From Pinus tabuliformis (Eukaryota; Streptophyta; Pinopsida; Pinales; Pinaceae), in assembly GCA_031772625.1 (NCBI GenBank), contig CM062818.1, positions 1,280,226,277-1,280,290,276 of the forward strand: DNA of 64,000 nucleotides, written 5' to 3'. A program made the translations under genes and the position numbers. Below are positions 49,001-60,479 of this stretch, one piece after another; the first letter of the stretch is position 1; every line of letters begins with the position of its first letter. The notes below the pieces were generated by a model that had not been told where the DNA came from, did not search any database, and was given only the letters and a program-made list of their open reading frames with translations.

Positions 49001-49013
49001 AACGGGGGTAGTA
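49001..49013 (+). other. polypurine tract of the outer element
   Basis: AACGGGGGTAGTA immediately before the right LTR, in the place where plus-strand priming occurs in LTR elements. Confidence 0.65.
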
Positions 49014-50551
49014 TGTAACACCCCTCCCTTGGGTGTCAAACTATTGTGAACTGAAGCTAACGAAATATAGGCTTGATGTGTAATATGAAAAGTAAATACC
49101 TTATGAAATAAATTAATAAATTAATCACCTGAAAAAGTGAAACACCGAGTGATGAGATTATTGCGAAATCCCATTGAGGAATGGGATTGGATAATTCTTT
49201 GATGATAAAGCTTCTAGATGTAATTCTAGATAAGCTGGATGGATTAGAGATAAATATCCATCGAGAAAAACACAAAATTTGTGCGGGAGAGAAAGGAAAG
49301 ATTTTATGAGGAAAAGCCTCATGGGAGAGAAAGGCAAGATTTTCTGAGATAAGCTTAGCAAAATGGATAAAAAGACCCATAAAGTGGGACGCAGGTAATG
49401 GAAACGATATCATGAATGAGGGTATTAAATACCCATTTCATAGATCACTTGGAGGTAGTTGATCCATGGCAAGGACCTCGACTCATGGGGAATCAGTGGT
49501 GATTCATGGTTCGGTGGTGGTGCTCCATTTTCCAAGTGGTTTTCTTCTTCTGATCTAGTTGGGTTCGCTTGCATGGGGTGTACTGTATGCTGATTTCTTA
49601 CCCTCTATGTTTACTACTTCCTGTTGAAATTGTTAAATCATTCACCTCAAAAGTATAGAAGTTTGTGTTATCGGTATTGATGAGAATGATTGCATTTTTA
49701 CACATGTGACTCGTATTGCATCCAGGTGTAGAGTTGGTGGTGCAATCATAGTTGGCAGTTATTAATACTTGTGCCAAGGAGCTAGCTTAATGATGATCAA
49801 CTTTGCATGTGACCATTATGAAATAGTAGAACTACTAGTACTAACTTTGTGTATGAGATAGTCATATGTTAATGTTGAGATAGTTATTGAATCTAAACTT
49901 GATCATCATTAAATGTAATGAAGGAACGCATTATGCCTCTAACATTATGTGATACCTCTGGTTTAAATTGGTATGAGACATTGGTGCTTGTAGAAAAGTT
50001 CTGGAATAATGCTTCTAATTGCATAGTCTATGGTGAGATTATATATTACGTACATATTCAATGAGGCTAGTTTATCCATTCTTCATGTTGCATAAGACTT
50101 ATATTGGTAACACTTTTCACTATTTTTCTAGAACTATGATCCTAATGCATGGTGAGGCTAACTACAATAGACTTAAGATAATTTGTCCATTCATGCTTGT
50201 TGGGAATAAGCCGATGAATTTTATGGGTTGCATGCCATGATTAGTTCTTTTCCACAATTTGTAAATTGTGCTTAATGATGGATATGATGTATAAGTCGTA
50301 TAATGAATCTAAAGATCACATCCTAGATCCAGTAAAGGATACAAGGAGTATGTAATACTACGGATTCCTTACTTGATGATGTTCAATTGTTATGAAAGTG
50401 AGTATGGTTGCATGAATAATAACGGTTCATGTAGTGATAAATAAAAATATTACCTATGACGATGGTTAAATCTTTACTGTAAACAAAGAAAACTTATAAG
50501 GATGAGAACCTAGTAGCTAATTCTCAATGTAAGCTCAAGAGGTATGTTACA
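49014..50551 (+). repeat. right LTR of the outer element
   Basis: 1,538 bp, TGTAACACC...GTATGTTACA, homologous to 25128-29904 without the Ty3-type element. Around 49370 it preserves the empty site of that insertion (GCAAAATGGATAAAAAGACC). Confidence 0.88.
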
Positions 50552-50556
50552 TACAC

Positions 50557-50636
50557 AGAGGCTCGGTTATGTCACTGTTAAATGTAATGACATTTGGAAC
50601 TTTGCTATTTGCCATTACAACAACCTAGTTATATAG
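50557..50636 (+). pseudogene. PR-1-like (CAP domain) gene, piece right of the retrotransposon nest
   Basis: Directly after the right target duplication (50552-50556) the sequence reads QRLGYVTVKCNDIWNFAICH and ends YNNLVI with a stop at 50634-50636. It resembles the C-terminal PR-1 pattern RLGC..V.C...G.F..C.Y, in the phase expected from the left piece. CAP-family Cys and aromatic positions (VKC, AICHY) are kept. The tail normally ending GQRPY is missing or changed. Similarity on both sides of a 25.4-kb insertion, meeting at a 5-bp duplication, is strong evidence of one interrupted exon. Confidence 0.72.
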
Positions 50637-50736
50637 ATGGGAAGCGACCATATGAATAAGGTAAGTAAAGAAATATTATTTTCATATAGATGGGAAGCGA
50701 CCATATGAATAAGGTAAGTAAAGAAATCTTATTGTC
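50631..50736. repeat. 53-bp tandem duplication, two copies
   Basis: ATATAGATGGGAAGCGACCA starts copies at 50631 and 50684. It begins at the end of the CAP-like frame. Confidence 0.92.
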
Positions 50737-52657
50737 GACAACCATCCATGGATTTTTCGTAATTATTATGTATTGTCTATCATTTAGAAAATATGTCGTC
50801 TTCAATTGGTTGCTAAATGGGGGTCGGTCAAAAAACTAAACCCAAAGACAAAGTTTCTTGCATGGACATTAGTGTGCTTATGGTGGAAGTATATTTTCGA
50901 TTATAATTTTCTCTACCAGATTTGAGTTCCAAAATAACCCATCCGTTCAAAATAACATGCGAGAAAGAAATAGTTAATAGATTTTTGTTAGTGCCCAAAT
51001 CACCATGGGCCGAATAAGTTTGAGACTTTCTGTTGGTTGGAACGTGGACCCATTTAGGATTCCCGCCGGCCTAATCTGTTCTATTTAGGTGGAAAAATCT
51101 AATCTAAATCAGCTTTTGTGTTCGACTGTAATGCATTAAAATCTCGTGAGTCTCTCACATGAAGGTTACTGACTGCAAAGTTGTCGCACGGGCGATTCAA
51201 CCTCGTGAGAATTTCACCTATTTACACTCAATTCAATTCAAAGCCGTTTAGGCAATTTTCCTTTTCATAGTTACCAGGAGTGTTTTTCAACATTTTTTTT
51301 AAATCTATTCGAAATGTGACTTAAAAAAAATGTGAACGAAGTGTCTCCAATGATTCGGAACATTTATGGGAACTTAAGCGTCTTTGGAGAGCTTTAATTC
51401 GAAGGAAATCCGTAGTTTGAGAACAACCGTACATTATCAGAAGATTTAAATTGAAATCATAGGTCGTTGTATCTACTTAGAATATTATACTATAACATAT
51501 TTAAACGCTAGCTAAGCTAGTAGAGAAATGTCATATATATATATATATATATATATATATTACATGTCGTCTATAATGATAACTATTCCTTGATAAATGA
51601 TGTAAACGATAGGAACGGGTGCTTATTTTTCGAGGGCTTGTGTTTATTTTTTTCTAAAAGATAGTAAGGCGATAGTAAGACGAGGGATGATTTTTGTTTA
51701 TCTATAAGTATTTATTTTTCATTTAAATAATTTAGTTATATAAATTAAATGGTTGATAAACTTGTTCTTATAATTCTTTTGGTATCATAAATATAGATAA
51801 ATGACCTCCATTTTATAATAATTAGGCATTTATTTAATGCATGTCAAATATAGATGAATATACATATTTTCATAGTATTTATGAATATATTTCTTGCATG
51901 TGAATTATGAATAAAGGAGCATGGTTTTATAATTGTATGCTAAGAATATAGAATATAGACATGGACTTTAACAATGTTCTTTTATATTACGTTTTTGAAA
52001 TAAAAACAAAAACAACAATATTAGCCATATTTAATAGTACTAACCTACGTTGTTGCATTTGAAAAGATAAGAATAGTTTTGGATTAAAGGGAACAAGTGT
52101 AGTATTACCCACAATTTGTATTCGGGAACAAGTAGATTGTTTTGCGTGGTTCTATATTTAAAAGAGCAAGTAGAATATTACCCATGGTTTTGTAACAAGA
52201 AGAATAAATGGAAGCAATACTATTGTTGTTCAAATATACTACCATAAGGCATTAAAAGTATGGTTTTTCATATTATAGTTAATATATTGTAAGTGTTAAA
52301 TAGTTATGGTTATGCATGTAAAAGAAAAATATTGGTTATGGAGATAACTCTAACTTTTATTTATGCATGTATAAGAAAATGTGTTCCTAAAAGAGGTATA
52401 ATGTGTAGAAGATTATAAAAGGATAACCAATAGAAACTAAGTATTGGAGATAAGGAGATTTTGATTCTCTTGTGTTATATTTAATGAGAAGGTCAAAATA
52501 GTTTTGGTTTTGAAAATCTTGATATTAGAGTTATTGACGATAGTGGTTGCAAGAAAGAATCATGGCTTTTCCAAAGAATGGAGCGATAGGTTTTGAACTA
52601 AACTCTTTGCAGTGATTGAAATATGGATTATAGTTAATAATATTGTAGGAGGCGAGG
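50737..52657. other. no gene seen
   Basis: AT-rich sequence with an (AT)n microsatellite at 51533-51560. I find no coding signal or recognisable element. Confidence 0.5.
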
Positions 52658-53011
52658 TAATCATGCATAATAATTGTTAAATGTAGAGTGAACTATGTAT
52701 AACCCAATACAACTAGTAACATATAGGTGGAAACAACCATGCCATGAAGATAATGGGATCAAAAAAAATGTTGGGGTTATTATGCATAATAATTGTTAAA
52801 TGTAGAGTGAAAGATGTATAACATAAAACAACCAGTAACATACAAGTGGAAACAACCACGCCACGAAGATAATGGGATCCAAAAAAATTTGGGGTAATTA
52901 TGCATAATAATTGTTAAATGTAGAGTGAGAGATGTATAACACAATACAACCAGTAACATATTGGTGGAAACAACAAGGTCATGAAGATAATGGGATCGAA
53001 TAAATGTTGGG
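52658..53011. repeat. about 118-bp tandem repeat, three copies
   Basis: TAAT(C/T)ATGCATAATAATTG begins copies at 52658, 52777 and 52895. All include AATTGTTAAATGTAGAGTGA and GAAGATAATGGGATC. Copies differ by roughly 10 percent. Confidence 0.92.
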
Positions 53012-53596
53012 AAATGTGTTTGAGAAACATGTCAAAATGTCTTTGAGAATCATGACAACATGTTTAATGTAATGACCTCTAGTTAACTATGCTTGAATTA
53101 GACATTATGTTTTTTTTGTAAAATTTCTAGAACAAACAAGGGATAGTTTCCCTTGTTTCCTTTCAGTGAGGGGCAAACTCCCTCACAAAGCATTTAAAGA
53201 TTTGTTGGTTTTTCCCTTTGGGGTTTCCAAGTTATATTGGTGTTCATTATATTCTTTTCTACTTGGCTATATTGATGATATTGTTAGCTTGCATAACATT
53301 AGAACATCATACATTATGTTTCAATAAACTCTCATAATATTAATGGCACAAAATTGCAACAAAAACCATTATGTTAACAAGGAGCCACTGCCGTGGTGGT
53401 AGTCCCTATCGGGGTCTGCCGGGAACTTAGAGGACGTGCCAACCTTGCAGAAACCATATTTAACTTTGCCTTTGGATGAATGCCTATATAATCTGGTTAA
53501 AAGAGAAGAGATTCAAATACTAGTATTTGCTTCCAATTACTAACTCTACTAGCATCACGGAGGATAAGAGGGGTTGCCTTCCATCAAAGATCACAT
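53012..53596. other. no gene seen
   Basis: Includes a GC-richer patch at about 53384-53450 (GGAGCCACTGCCGTGGTGGT) that I cannot assign. Confidence 0.45.
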
Positions 53597-53930
53597 AATC
53601 ATGGAAACTCATAGAGGGCTTACATTGCTTAATTACTCAGAGATATGACAAAGATACAAATACAAAATTGACGTTATGAGAATATTCGCGGAAACCAAAT
53701 AATCATGGAAACTCATAGAGGGCTTACATTGTTTAATTACTCAGAGATATGGAAAAGATACAAATACAAAATTGACATTATGAGAATATGCGTGGAAACC
53801 AAGTAATCATTGACACTGATAGAGAGCTTACGTTGTTTAATCACTCAGAGATATGGCAAAGATACAAATACAAAATTGACATTGTGAGAATATGTTGCAT
53901 TGTGAGAATATGTTGCAGAAACCTTGAAGG
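53597..53930. repeat. 104-bp tandem repeat, three copies
   Basis: AATCATGGAAACTCATAGAG at 53597 and 53701 and a diverged copy at 53805. Each contains AAGATACAAATACAAAATTG. A 19-21-bp local duplication of the end (GTGAGAATATGTTGCA) follows near 53882. Confidence 0.92.
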
Positions 53931-54166
53931 ATAATGGGATAGACCCCTGCATGCATGAAATGCATTAATCTCAATTACTTGTTTATATCTATTAATTTTA
54001 TATAAATCTACATCTAAATTTATTTATTTAAATAAAATAATAATAATATATTAATTTAAATAAAATAATAAATGTATACCCATATAAATAATAATTGAAA
54101 TAAATAGGGTAAAATAGTATTATAGTAAAAAAAGTTAGAGAACATTTTGAGTAACACGTCCCGCAT

Positions 54167-54214
54167 GCGTGCCCACTCTACTTGGAGTTCGCGTGCCCAC
54201 TCTACTTGGAGTTC
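54167..54214. repeat. perfect 24-bp tandem duplication
   Basis: GCGTGCCCACTCTACTTGGA plus four bases occurs twice in a row at 54167 and 54191. Confidence 0.95.
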
Positions 54215-54484
54215 ATATCATGCAACGTGGAGTCCGTAGCATGCTACGATACTCCCTCTAGGAAGTGCACGAGCAACTTTTTTGTTTCAAGTGGCACCTA
54301 ACGAAATTTGGTAAATATGATGAACTTATTTGTTTATAAATTTGCGGCCCTGTACGCTCAGTTTTTCTCCCATAATTTTCATTCAGGTTTGCTTCGCTGG
54401 TAAAATCTTCTAAGGCATTGTTGTATTGAAAGGCGGTTTCCTCTATACAACGCAGGTACTCTGGAAAAGCTTCTCAGGCATTGT

Positions 54485-54624
54485 TGTATTGAAAGGAGAT
54501 AACTCCAATCCCACGTTTGATATAGATATAGCTATAATGTAGACTGAGATTTTTTGTATTGAAAGGAGATAACTCCAATCCCATGTTTGATATAGATATA
54601 GCTATAATGTAGACTGAGATTTTT
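54485..54624. repeat. 70-bp tandem duplication, nearly perfect
   Basis: TGTATTGAAAGGAGATAACT starts copies at 54485 and 54555; one base differs (CCCACG versus CCCATG). An earlier partial copy of the opening words (TTGTTGTATTGAAAGG) is at 54419. Confidence 0.95.
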
Positions 54625-55645
54625 GGTTCTTTTGAATTCTCTTGTGGATTTTTTGGCTTTTATTTGATTAAGGGTTTTCTTCATAATTTCAATTCTCCCC
54701 TTTTGTAGGGGACGACACCCACTTGCTCATGGCTACAAAACACCCACTTGCTCACCTAACTAGTGAGAGGATTTTCGTTGGATTTTCATTACCATACTTG
54801 GATTTGAAGGTAATTTTTTTTTTTTTTTTTGCCTACGATTTGTATTTGGAATAAGGTAAAATTTCTTTTTATTAGAGTTTTCATTTCTGAATACTAAAGT
54901 GACATTGCAGAATGAATGGTTGCTCTTGTCAAAGGCATTAAAAAATTTCTTGATCATTGTAGTTTTTGCATTATCTAGCAATGCATAGAGAGAGCCTCAG
55001 ACATTGTTGTCTTTCCATGGCACAAGCTGCTAAAAAAATATAATAAATGTATTTGTAAGAACATGGGAAAACTTTTTCACATGTCACCACGAGTCAGCAA
55101 CCATTAGAATTTGCAGTAAGATATAAACATACTAAGAGTTCTTAGTATGTAAAATAGCACAATGGCTTCACTATGGGTAGGAAAGCAACAACTACACTCA
55201 TGAAGGTTGCAGCAATTCATTACAGTAAGGGAAAGAGGGAATACCTCTTTACAAGGAGAGGAGTGAAGGAAATAAGTACTTTGTTACAGAGAAGGAATAT
55301 TGTGATAAAGACCTCAAATGATCTTTGTGTCTCACTCCCTAACAACTAACTCCCTCATACCTATAAATCCAATTGACTTGCCTCAACTTTTCATTGGTAT
55401 GTATTTGTCTGTCTCAATTTTTCGCTTTTCTATGTTTTTTCATTATCTTTTGCTTGCATTATCTTGCTTGTATGTGCTTGTTGTCTTAGTTTGCATGTAT
55501 TTATTCATAATTATCTAAATTTTGCATGTATTTATTCATAATTATCTAAATATACTAATACTATGGGGAAAACGATAGTTACAAATATTAAGGGAAAGCC
55601 AGCTGAAAATTGTGAAAACCTAAAAGAGTAAATTAACTATTTTAT
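54625..55645. other. no gene seen
   Basis: Contains a T-run near 54811-54830. A hydrophobic open frame at 55318-55518 (66 residues) has no recognisable features and no supporting context. Confidence 0.45.
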
Positions 55646-55895
55646 TTCAATTTTGTTTGAATTATTAACTTTAGTTATTAATTTTTTTTTTAATGTAGTT
55701 TGACAGAATCAAAAAGTTTTATGCACTAGTAAGGACAAGTGAAACATGAAATTACAACATATCTATTGCCTTCAATTTTGTTTGAATTATTAACTTTAGT
55801 TATTAATTTTTTTTTTAATGTAATTTGACAAAATCAAAAAGTTTTATGCAATCGTAAGGACAAGTCAAACATGAAATTTCAACATATCTATTGCC
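55646..55895. repeat. 125-bp tandem duplication
   Basis: TTCAATTTTGTTTGAATTAT starts copies at 55646 and 55771. Both end AACATATCTATTGCC. A handful of differences. Confidence 0.93.
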
Positions 55896-56690
55896 GAGAA
55901 GCAAAGCAAATTGATTATGATGAACTTAAATATCAATTTATTAAATATCGATTTATTATGTGTAGGTTATTACTCTGTCTTTTTTTATTGTTAAAAACCG
56001 TTAATTAAAATAAAATAAAAATATAAGTCCCATAATATTTTAAATAAAATGAAAATATACCTACTAGACATAAGGTTAAAAAACAATACCTAATAAATAG
56101 ATTGTAATGACACAACCCTACCCTAACCTAACCTGGACTACAATGACAATTTCAAATTTGGTTTTGCTTAATAAACACCATTTAAACTTAAACCTCAGGT
56201 TGTGAAAGAATTGTATTATATACAAAAATATGTAATGCAGTACGCCATAATTTAAAATTAACGAACCATGTGCATTTTAAAAAATGCATATAATCAAATC
56301 GATGATTTCCTAATGGTTTGGAATGTAATGGTATTCGTAGAAAACCTACAGTGAATGTTTACGACGCAACTATCCAATGAGCTGAAACTGAAGGCGAAAC
56401 ACATCGCGGCAAAAACATCATCCACGGCTGAAACAGGATGAAGTTCAAATGAAAATCATTTTTTAAGGATAGCTGACGGAGAGAAAAGCAAAAACAGTTA
56501 GAAAAAAGAAAGAAAAACAATTTGTAACGGTTAGAAATCAAGAAAAGAAATTTTTAATCATACTTAATAGGATAAAACCAAGAAAAGTTAGAAAAAGAAG
56601 GAAAAGCAATTTATAAAAATAGTTGAGAAGTTAGAAAAAGAAAGAAAAACAATTTATAAAAATAGTTGACGGATAGAGAAGCAATAAAAG
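55896..56690. other. no gene seen
   Basis: AT-rich, with A-rich purine stretches at 56460-56680 in which GTTAGAAAAAGAAGGAAAAG recurs. No coding signal. Confidence 0.45.
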
Positions 56691-56980
56691 CGATTTGTAT
56701 CTCCACTTTGACACGATTGTGGAACCATTGTTTTGTGTTGTGTTGGAAGGGCTCCACACATCCGAGATTGAGTCCGCGTTGGTCCCGAGAGGGAGGAGGA
56801 GGGTGGCCTTCAGGGGAAACGGAATTGGACCTCTGCTCTGCTCTCGAACCACCTCTGCTGGGAAAATGGAATTGGACCTCTGCTCAGCTTGCGAACCACC
56901 TCTGGATGAAATTGACCAATCCAGAGGTCCTGTGCTCCGCTCGCTTCTGTCTCGTGCATACAATTTTTTTTAATTTTTGT
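56691..56980. other. GC-rich island of coding-like composition, unassigned
   Basis: About 290 bp much richer in G+C than its surroundings, open in two frames on the + strand and one on the - strand. A 47-bp near-duplication (GGAATTGGACCTCTGCTC at 56821 and 56868) lies inside. It may be a captured gene piece like the psbS fragment 500 bp further on, but I cannot name it and cannot choose the strand. Confidence 0.35.
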
Positions 56981-57438
56981 ATGCTTCTAATTTCTTTGAA
57001 TCAATGAATTATATCTACCAACGAGAAGGAAAATACATGAATTATGCCCGACTTACCAGATTCTTCTCCACTGTCTTTGAATCATTCAATTATTGTACAA
57101 ATGCATTATATGTAAAGACTACAAGGAAAATATAAATGCATTATATGTACAGACTACAAGGAAAATATATGCCTAATTTACTTATCAATTTCTGTTTCAG
57201 AATGTATGAACTGTGCTAACTTACCATTTTTTCTTTTGTGAAACAGTTTGATAGGGTCTTATTTCTTCTCTGCGACAACGTCATTTCTTCTTCGGAGCAG
57301 TCGCTCTTTGGTGTAGGGTTATTTCTTCCATTCTTTGGTTCTTTGGTACAAGGTTGTTCCACTCTTTACTTTGGTGCACTGCTTTCTTTCATTCTTTGGT
57401 ACAAAGTCATTAGGTTCTTTACTTTCTTTCACTCCTAC

Positions 57439-57456
57439 TGAACTGTCAAACCATAA
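57439..57456. repeat. 18-bp direct repeat beside the psbS piece, left copy
   Basis: TGAACTGTCAAACCATAA, identical to 57850-57867. The two copies bracket the psbS fragment. Confidence 0.88.
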
Positions 57457-57806
57457 CAGCTCGTTGGCCTTGGTGAAACTGATCCCTCTGGAGGTCCCGA
57501 AGATGTCATCCTCCACCTTAGGCTTCTCCTCACACACCGCCACCCGACCTGCCCTCCCCTTCTTGGGCGAGGCGACTGCCTTTTCTTTGCGCCGGAACAA
57601 CGCCACCATCTTTGCAGTGCGAGTCTTGAGCCCCTAGCATTGCCGCTCCGTAGCTCTCCTAACGGTGCCCATGATAACTCAGCGGCATTTGGCAGCCGAA
57701 TCTTGAGGCCCCCCGCAACGGGCAATGCGGGCCGCTGGCTGAACCCTGCTATTCCTCCTACATAACTGGCCGTAACACCTCTACATGGGAGAACCGACTG
57801 CGCCAT
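57457..57806 (-). pseudogene. psbS: 5' fragment of psbS (photosystem II 22-kDa protein)
   Basis: PsbS is the nuclear-encoded thylakoid protein that senses lumen acidification and triggers photoprotective energy dissipation. The - strand frame starts at 57806 (MAQSVLPCRGVTASYVGG, compare MAQ..L...GVTA in known PsbS) with a chloroplast-transit-like, basic N-terminus. After a change of frame between about 57640 and 57615 it continues MVALFRRKEKAVASPKKG, then EEKPKVEDDIFGTSRGISF and TKANEL. The latter is the conserved PsbS segment KVEDGIFGTSGGIGFTKxNEL just before the first membrane helix. It stops matching there: FVGRVAM and all four helices are absent. The frame change may be a frameshift or an unremoved short intron. 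The 18-bp repeats at 57439-57456 and 57850-57867 suggest an inserted copy, not the resident gene. It is not functional. Confidence 0.8.
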
Positions 57807-57849
57807 CGTCGTGTTAACTAAAGACACAGATCAGTGTAGCGAACCATAT

Positions 57850-57867
57850 TGAACTGTCAAACCATAA
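57850..57867. repeat. 18-bp direct repeat beside the psbS piece, right copy
   Basis: TGAACTGTCAAACCATAA, identical to 57439-57456. Confidence 0.88.
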
Positions 57868-58280
57868 TGTAAAGCAGTGGAATGGATAGGTTCTTTGCTT
57901 CGCTACACTCCTATCAAACTGTAAATCAAAGCAGTAGATTAGAAGCAAATGGGTGGTGAAGCAGGTATGTTAGAGACCAGTGGTGAAGTTGATTAGAGAC
58001 AAGTGTTGTGCCAGGCTCCATGGCGTGTCAAAGAGCTATCATGCACATGGCAGAAGGCTAACATGCAAGAGTTTTTCTCTGTTGTGGGGCACGATTTAAC
58101 ATGAAATTTGTGTAATACACATGACATCAAAGTTTGGTTAAAGTTTCTATCTATTAATACATAGACATTAAACTTTAACAAAAGTTAAGTGCCTCCCTTT
58201 ACTTTTGTTTTCCTTTCAGACTTTGCATAAAAATTCTTTGGATCTCTAACATTGCCTCGGGACAGGTGAGGTCTCCAATA

Positions 58281-58512
58281 AGAGGTCAAATGCTAAACTT
58301 TGGTTAAATTTTTTGTGAAGCCAAATTGCCAGCGGAAACTTTCGTTAAATTTTGGTAAGAAGGAAAAATGTTGGGCAAAAGAATCGATTAATGGGAAGAG
58401 GTCAAATGCTAAACTTTGGTTAAATTTTTTGTGAAGCCAAATTGCCAGTGGAAACTTTCGTTAAATTTTGGTAAGAAGAAAAAATGTTGCGCAAAAGAAT
58501 CGATTAATGGGT
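58281..58512. repeat. 116-bp tandem duplication
   Basis: AGAGGTCAAATGCTAAACTT begins copies at 58281 and 58397. Both end AAAAGAATCGATTAATGGG. About four differences. Confidence 0.95.
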
Positions 58513-60479
58513 AGTGAATGACCAAAAACTTAGGACAAACTAACTTATGTTCAGCTCGGAATGTCTTGAAACCTGCGAAGCCGGCAATAAGACCCTCAAC
58601 TTTGTTGCCCAATCAGAAATTAGATAATAACATTTATATTATTTTTTAATATGAAAACTTTGGTTAAAATCGTGATGCACATCAATATTCTTGGTCAAAC
58701 ACAGGATTAATACCTGGTCAACGCCGAATCGATCGCTATTAGTCCCAGGCAGGGACTAATAAATTGCAATAATGGTTATTACTTTATCAAATTTGTTATT
58801 CCTTTTCTAAGATTAATTCACTTAATATTCATGATTATAACATTTTATTATCGCTTAAAGAGCATGAAATAAATCATTTAGAAATAATACATATTAGTAA
58901 TAATTATAATAATTTCTAATCCTTTGTATTTACTTATAATTATAACATTTTATTATCACTTAGGATTATAACATTTTATTATCACTTAGGATCATTTGGA
59001 AATATTAATTATGATTTCAACATTTTATTATCACTTGGGATCATTTGGAAATAATACGGGCTAGTAACGGATCCTATGTATTTTAGACAAAATATATAGA
59101 AAATTATTACGCTTATTTAATTAATTAAAATAACATAATATTTAATAAATATAATACAAAATAATTAAATTAACTATTAATTTATTTCATAAGGTTTAAT
59201 ATTTAACATCGAAACAACACCAAACACACTATAATAACATTTTCCACCTAAATTATAAAACCCCAACTATCTTTACAATGAACTAGCTTGACCCACCTTA
59301 AATGAGGCAGCTATCGTATAAAAACAAGTACCACGCAGGACACATCGATCTAATTGTATGAAGGCAGGCATAGTAGAAATAAAATTGAGAGAGGTGGAGG
59401 AGCAAAATTGCAAATAACTCGAGTATTTGGAATCATTTGTGCAATACGAACAAAATGATAAAGATATATATATTTGATAAAGGGATTGAAAGTTGAAGGA
59501 TGAAGGTAATCGAGGAATAGATTTGAATTTTGTGAATAAATGAAATTTAATAATTTTATTTTAATATTACGGAAAATAATAAAATTATTAATTAAAATAA
59601 TTTTTAAAAAATATGTATATAATAATTTTAATTTTAGAATGTCAAAATTAGAGCTTGGAAAGTTTCTCTATGTTTTTTTGAGCATAGGAATAAAATCTTG
59701 AATGAAACTAAATAATTAGTTTCTTTATGTCCTATAGACCAAAGTTTGGTCTCAGTGGACATTAACCACCATCATCATCATCATCAATTTTAATTTTAAA
59801 TTATGATTAGTACAATTATATTAATAAATGTGATTGATATATTAATAGGCGTATGTAAAAAATATGCACAATTATATCAATAAATATTATTATTAGGTGA
59901 TTAATTTAAAATTATTAAATTTATTAATATTAAAATTTTAAATATTAATATTAATTGTGTAGAATATTTTTTTCCGGTTTAAAATTTTGACTTAACCAAA
60001 CTAAATAAAGTAAAAATAAAATTAAAATTAAATAAAATTGTGAATTAAAATAATATTAAAGTAAAATATTCAATTTACCATCAATAATTTTTGCACTTAA
60101 AAATTTGAATATAATATTTTTGTTTTTTAAATAATATAATATTTTTAATATAATATATTTTATTTTTTAATAAAATTATTCATTTTTTAAATAATTAAAA
60201 ATAACCTTATGTGAAAACATTTTTAATTAGTCAACATGAAATAAAATTAATAAAAAATAGTATTAAAATGGTATTAACCTATTGTATTATCGAGGAATAC
60301 AACCTTTTTAAAAGTGGAAATTAAACCAACTTAGATCCATCTTAAACCTATTAAGTGTAAAGAGAAATCAAATCCCTTTTCACTCTAAAAATAATTAGTA
60401 TATCAAGATATTTGATTGCTCTCAGAGATTGAATCCTCTCAATATTTAATAAATCAAAAATTAAAATGAATCAAAATAA
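58513..60479. other. no gene seen; AT-rich with small repeats
   Basis: Contains a 9-bp perfect hairpin at 58738-58760 (ATTAGTCCC, loop AGGCA, GGGACTAAT), repeated AACATTTTATTATCACTT words at 58932-59030 and an (ATC)n run at 59772-59785. No coding signal. Confidence 0.5.

Larger units (their letters stand above)
25128..50551 (+). mobile_element. outer LTR retrotransposon with nested insertions, fossil
   Basis: The element has LTRs at 25128-29904 (about 1.52 kb without the insertion it carries) and 49014-50551 (1,538 bp), a perfect 5-bp duplication TACAC on both sides (25123-25127 and 50552-50556), a tRNA-Met-type primer site after the left LTR (29907-29918) and a G-rich tract before the right LTR (49001-49013). 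Orientation is therefore +. Its own interior is about 5.1 kb (29905-33275 and 47249-49013). I recognise no gag or pol domain there, so it resembles the large non-coding LARD class or is too decayed to classify. It is broken. LTR divergence by eye is roughly 14 percent, the oldest layer of the nest. It carries a Ty3-type element, a second LTR element with a TRIM inside, and a 6.6-kb tandem duplication. Confidence 0.88.

Noticed and set aside
53384-53450. GC-rich patch as a small RNA gene
   Set aside because: No stable fold, promoter or recognisable family could be supported by eye.
57457-57806. Chloroplast DNA insertion as the source of the photosystem gene piece
   Set aside because: PsbS is nuclear-encoded and the fragment carries a transit-peptide-like start, so a plastid origin is not supported.
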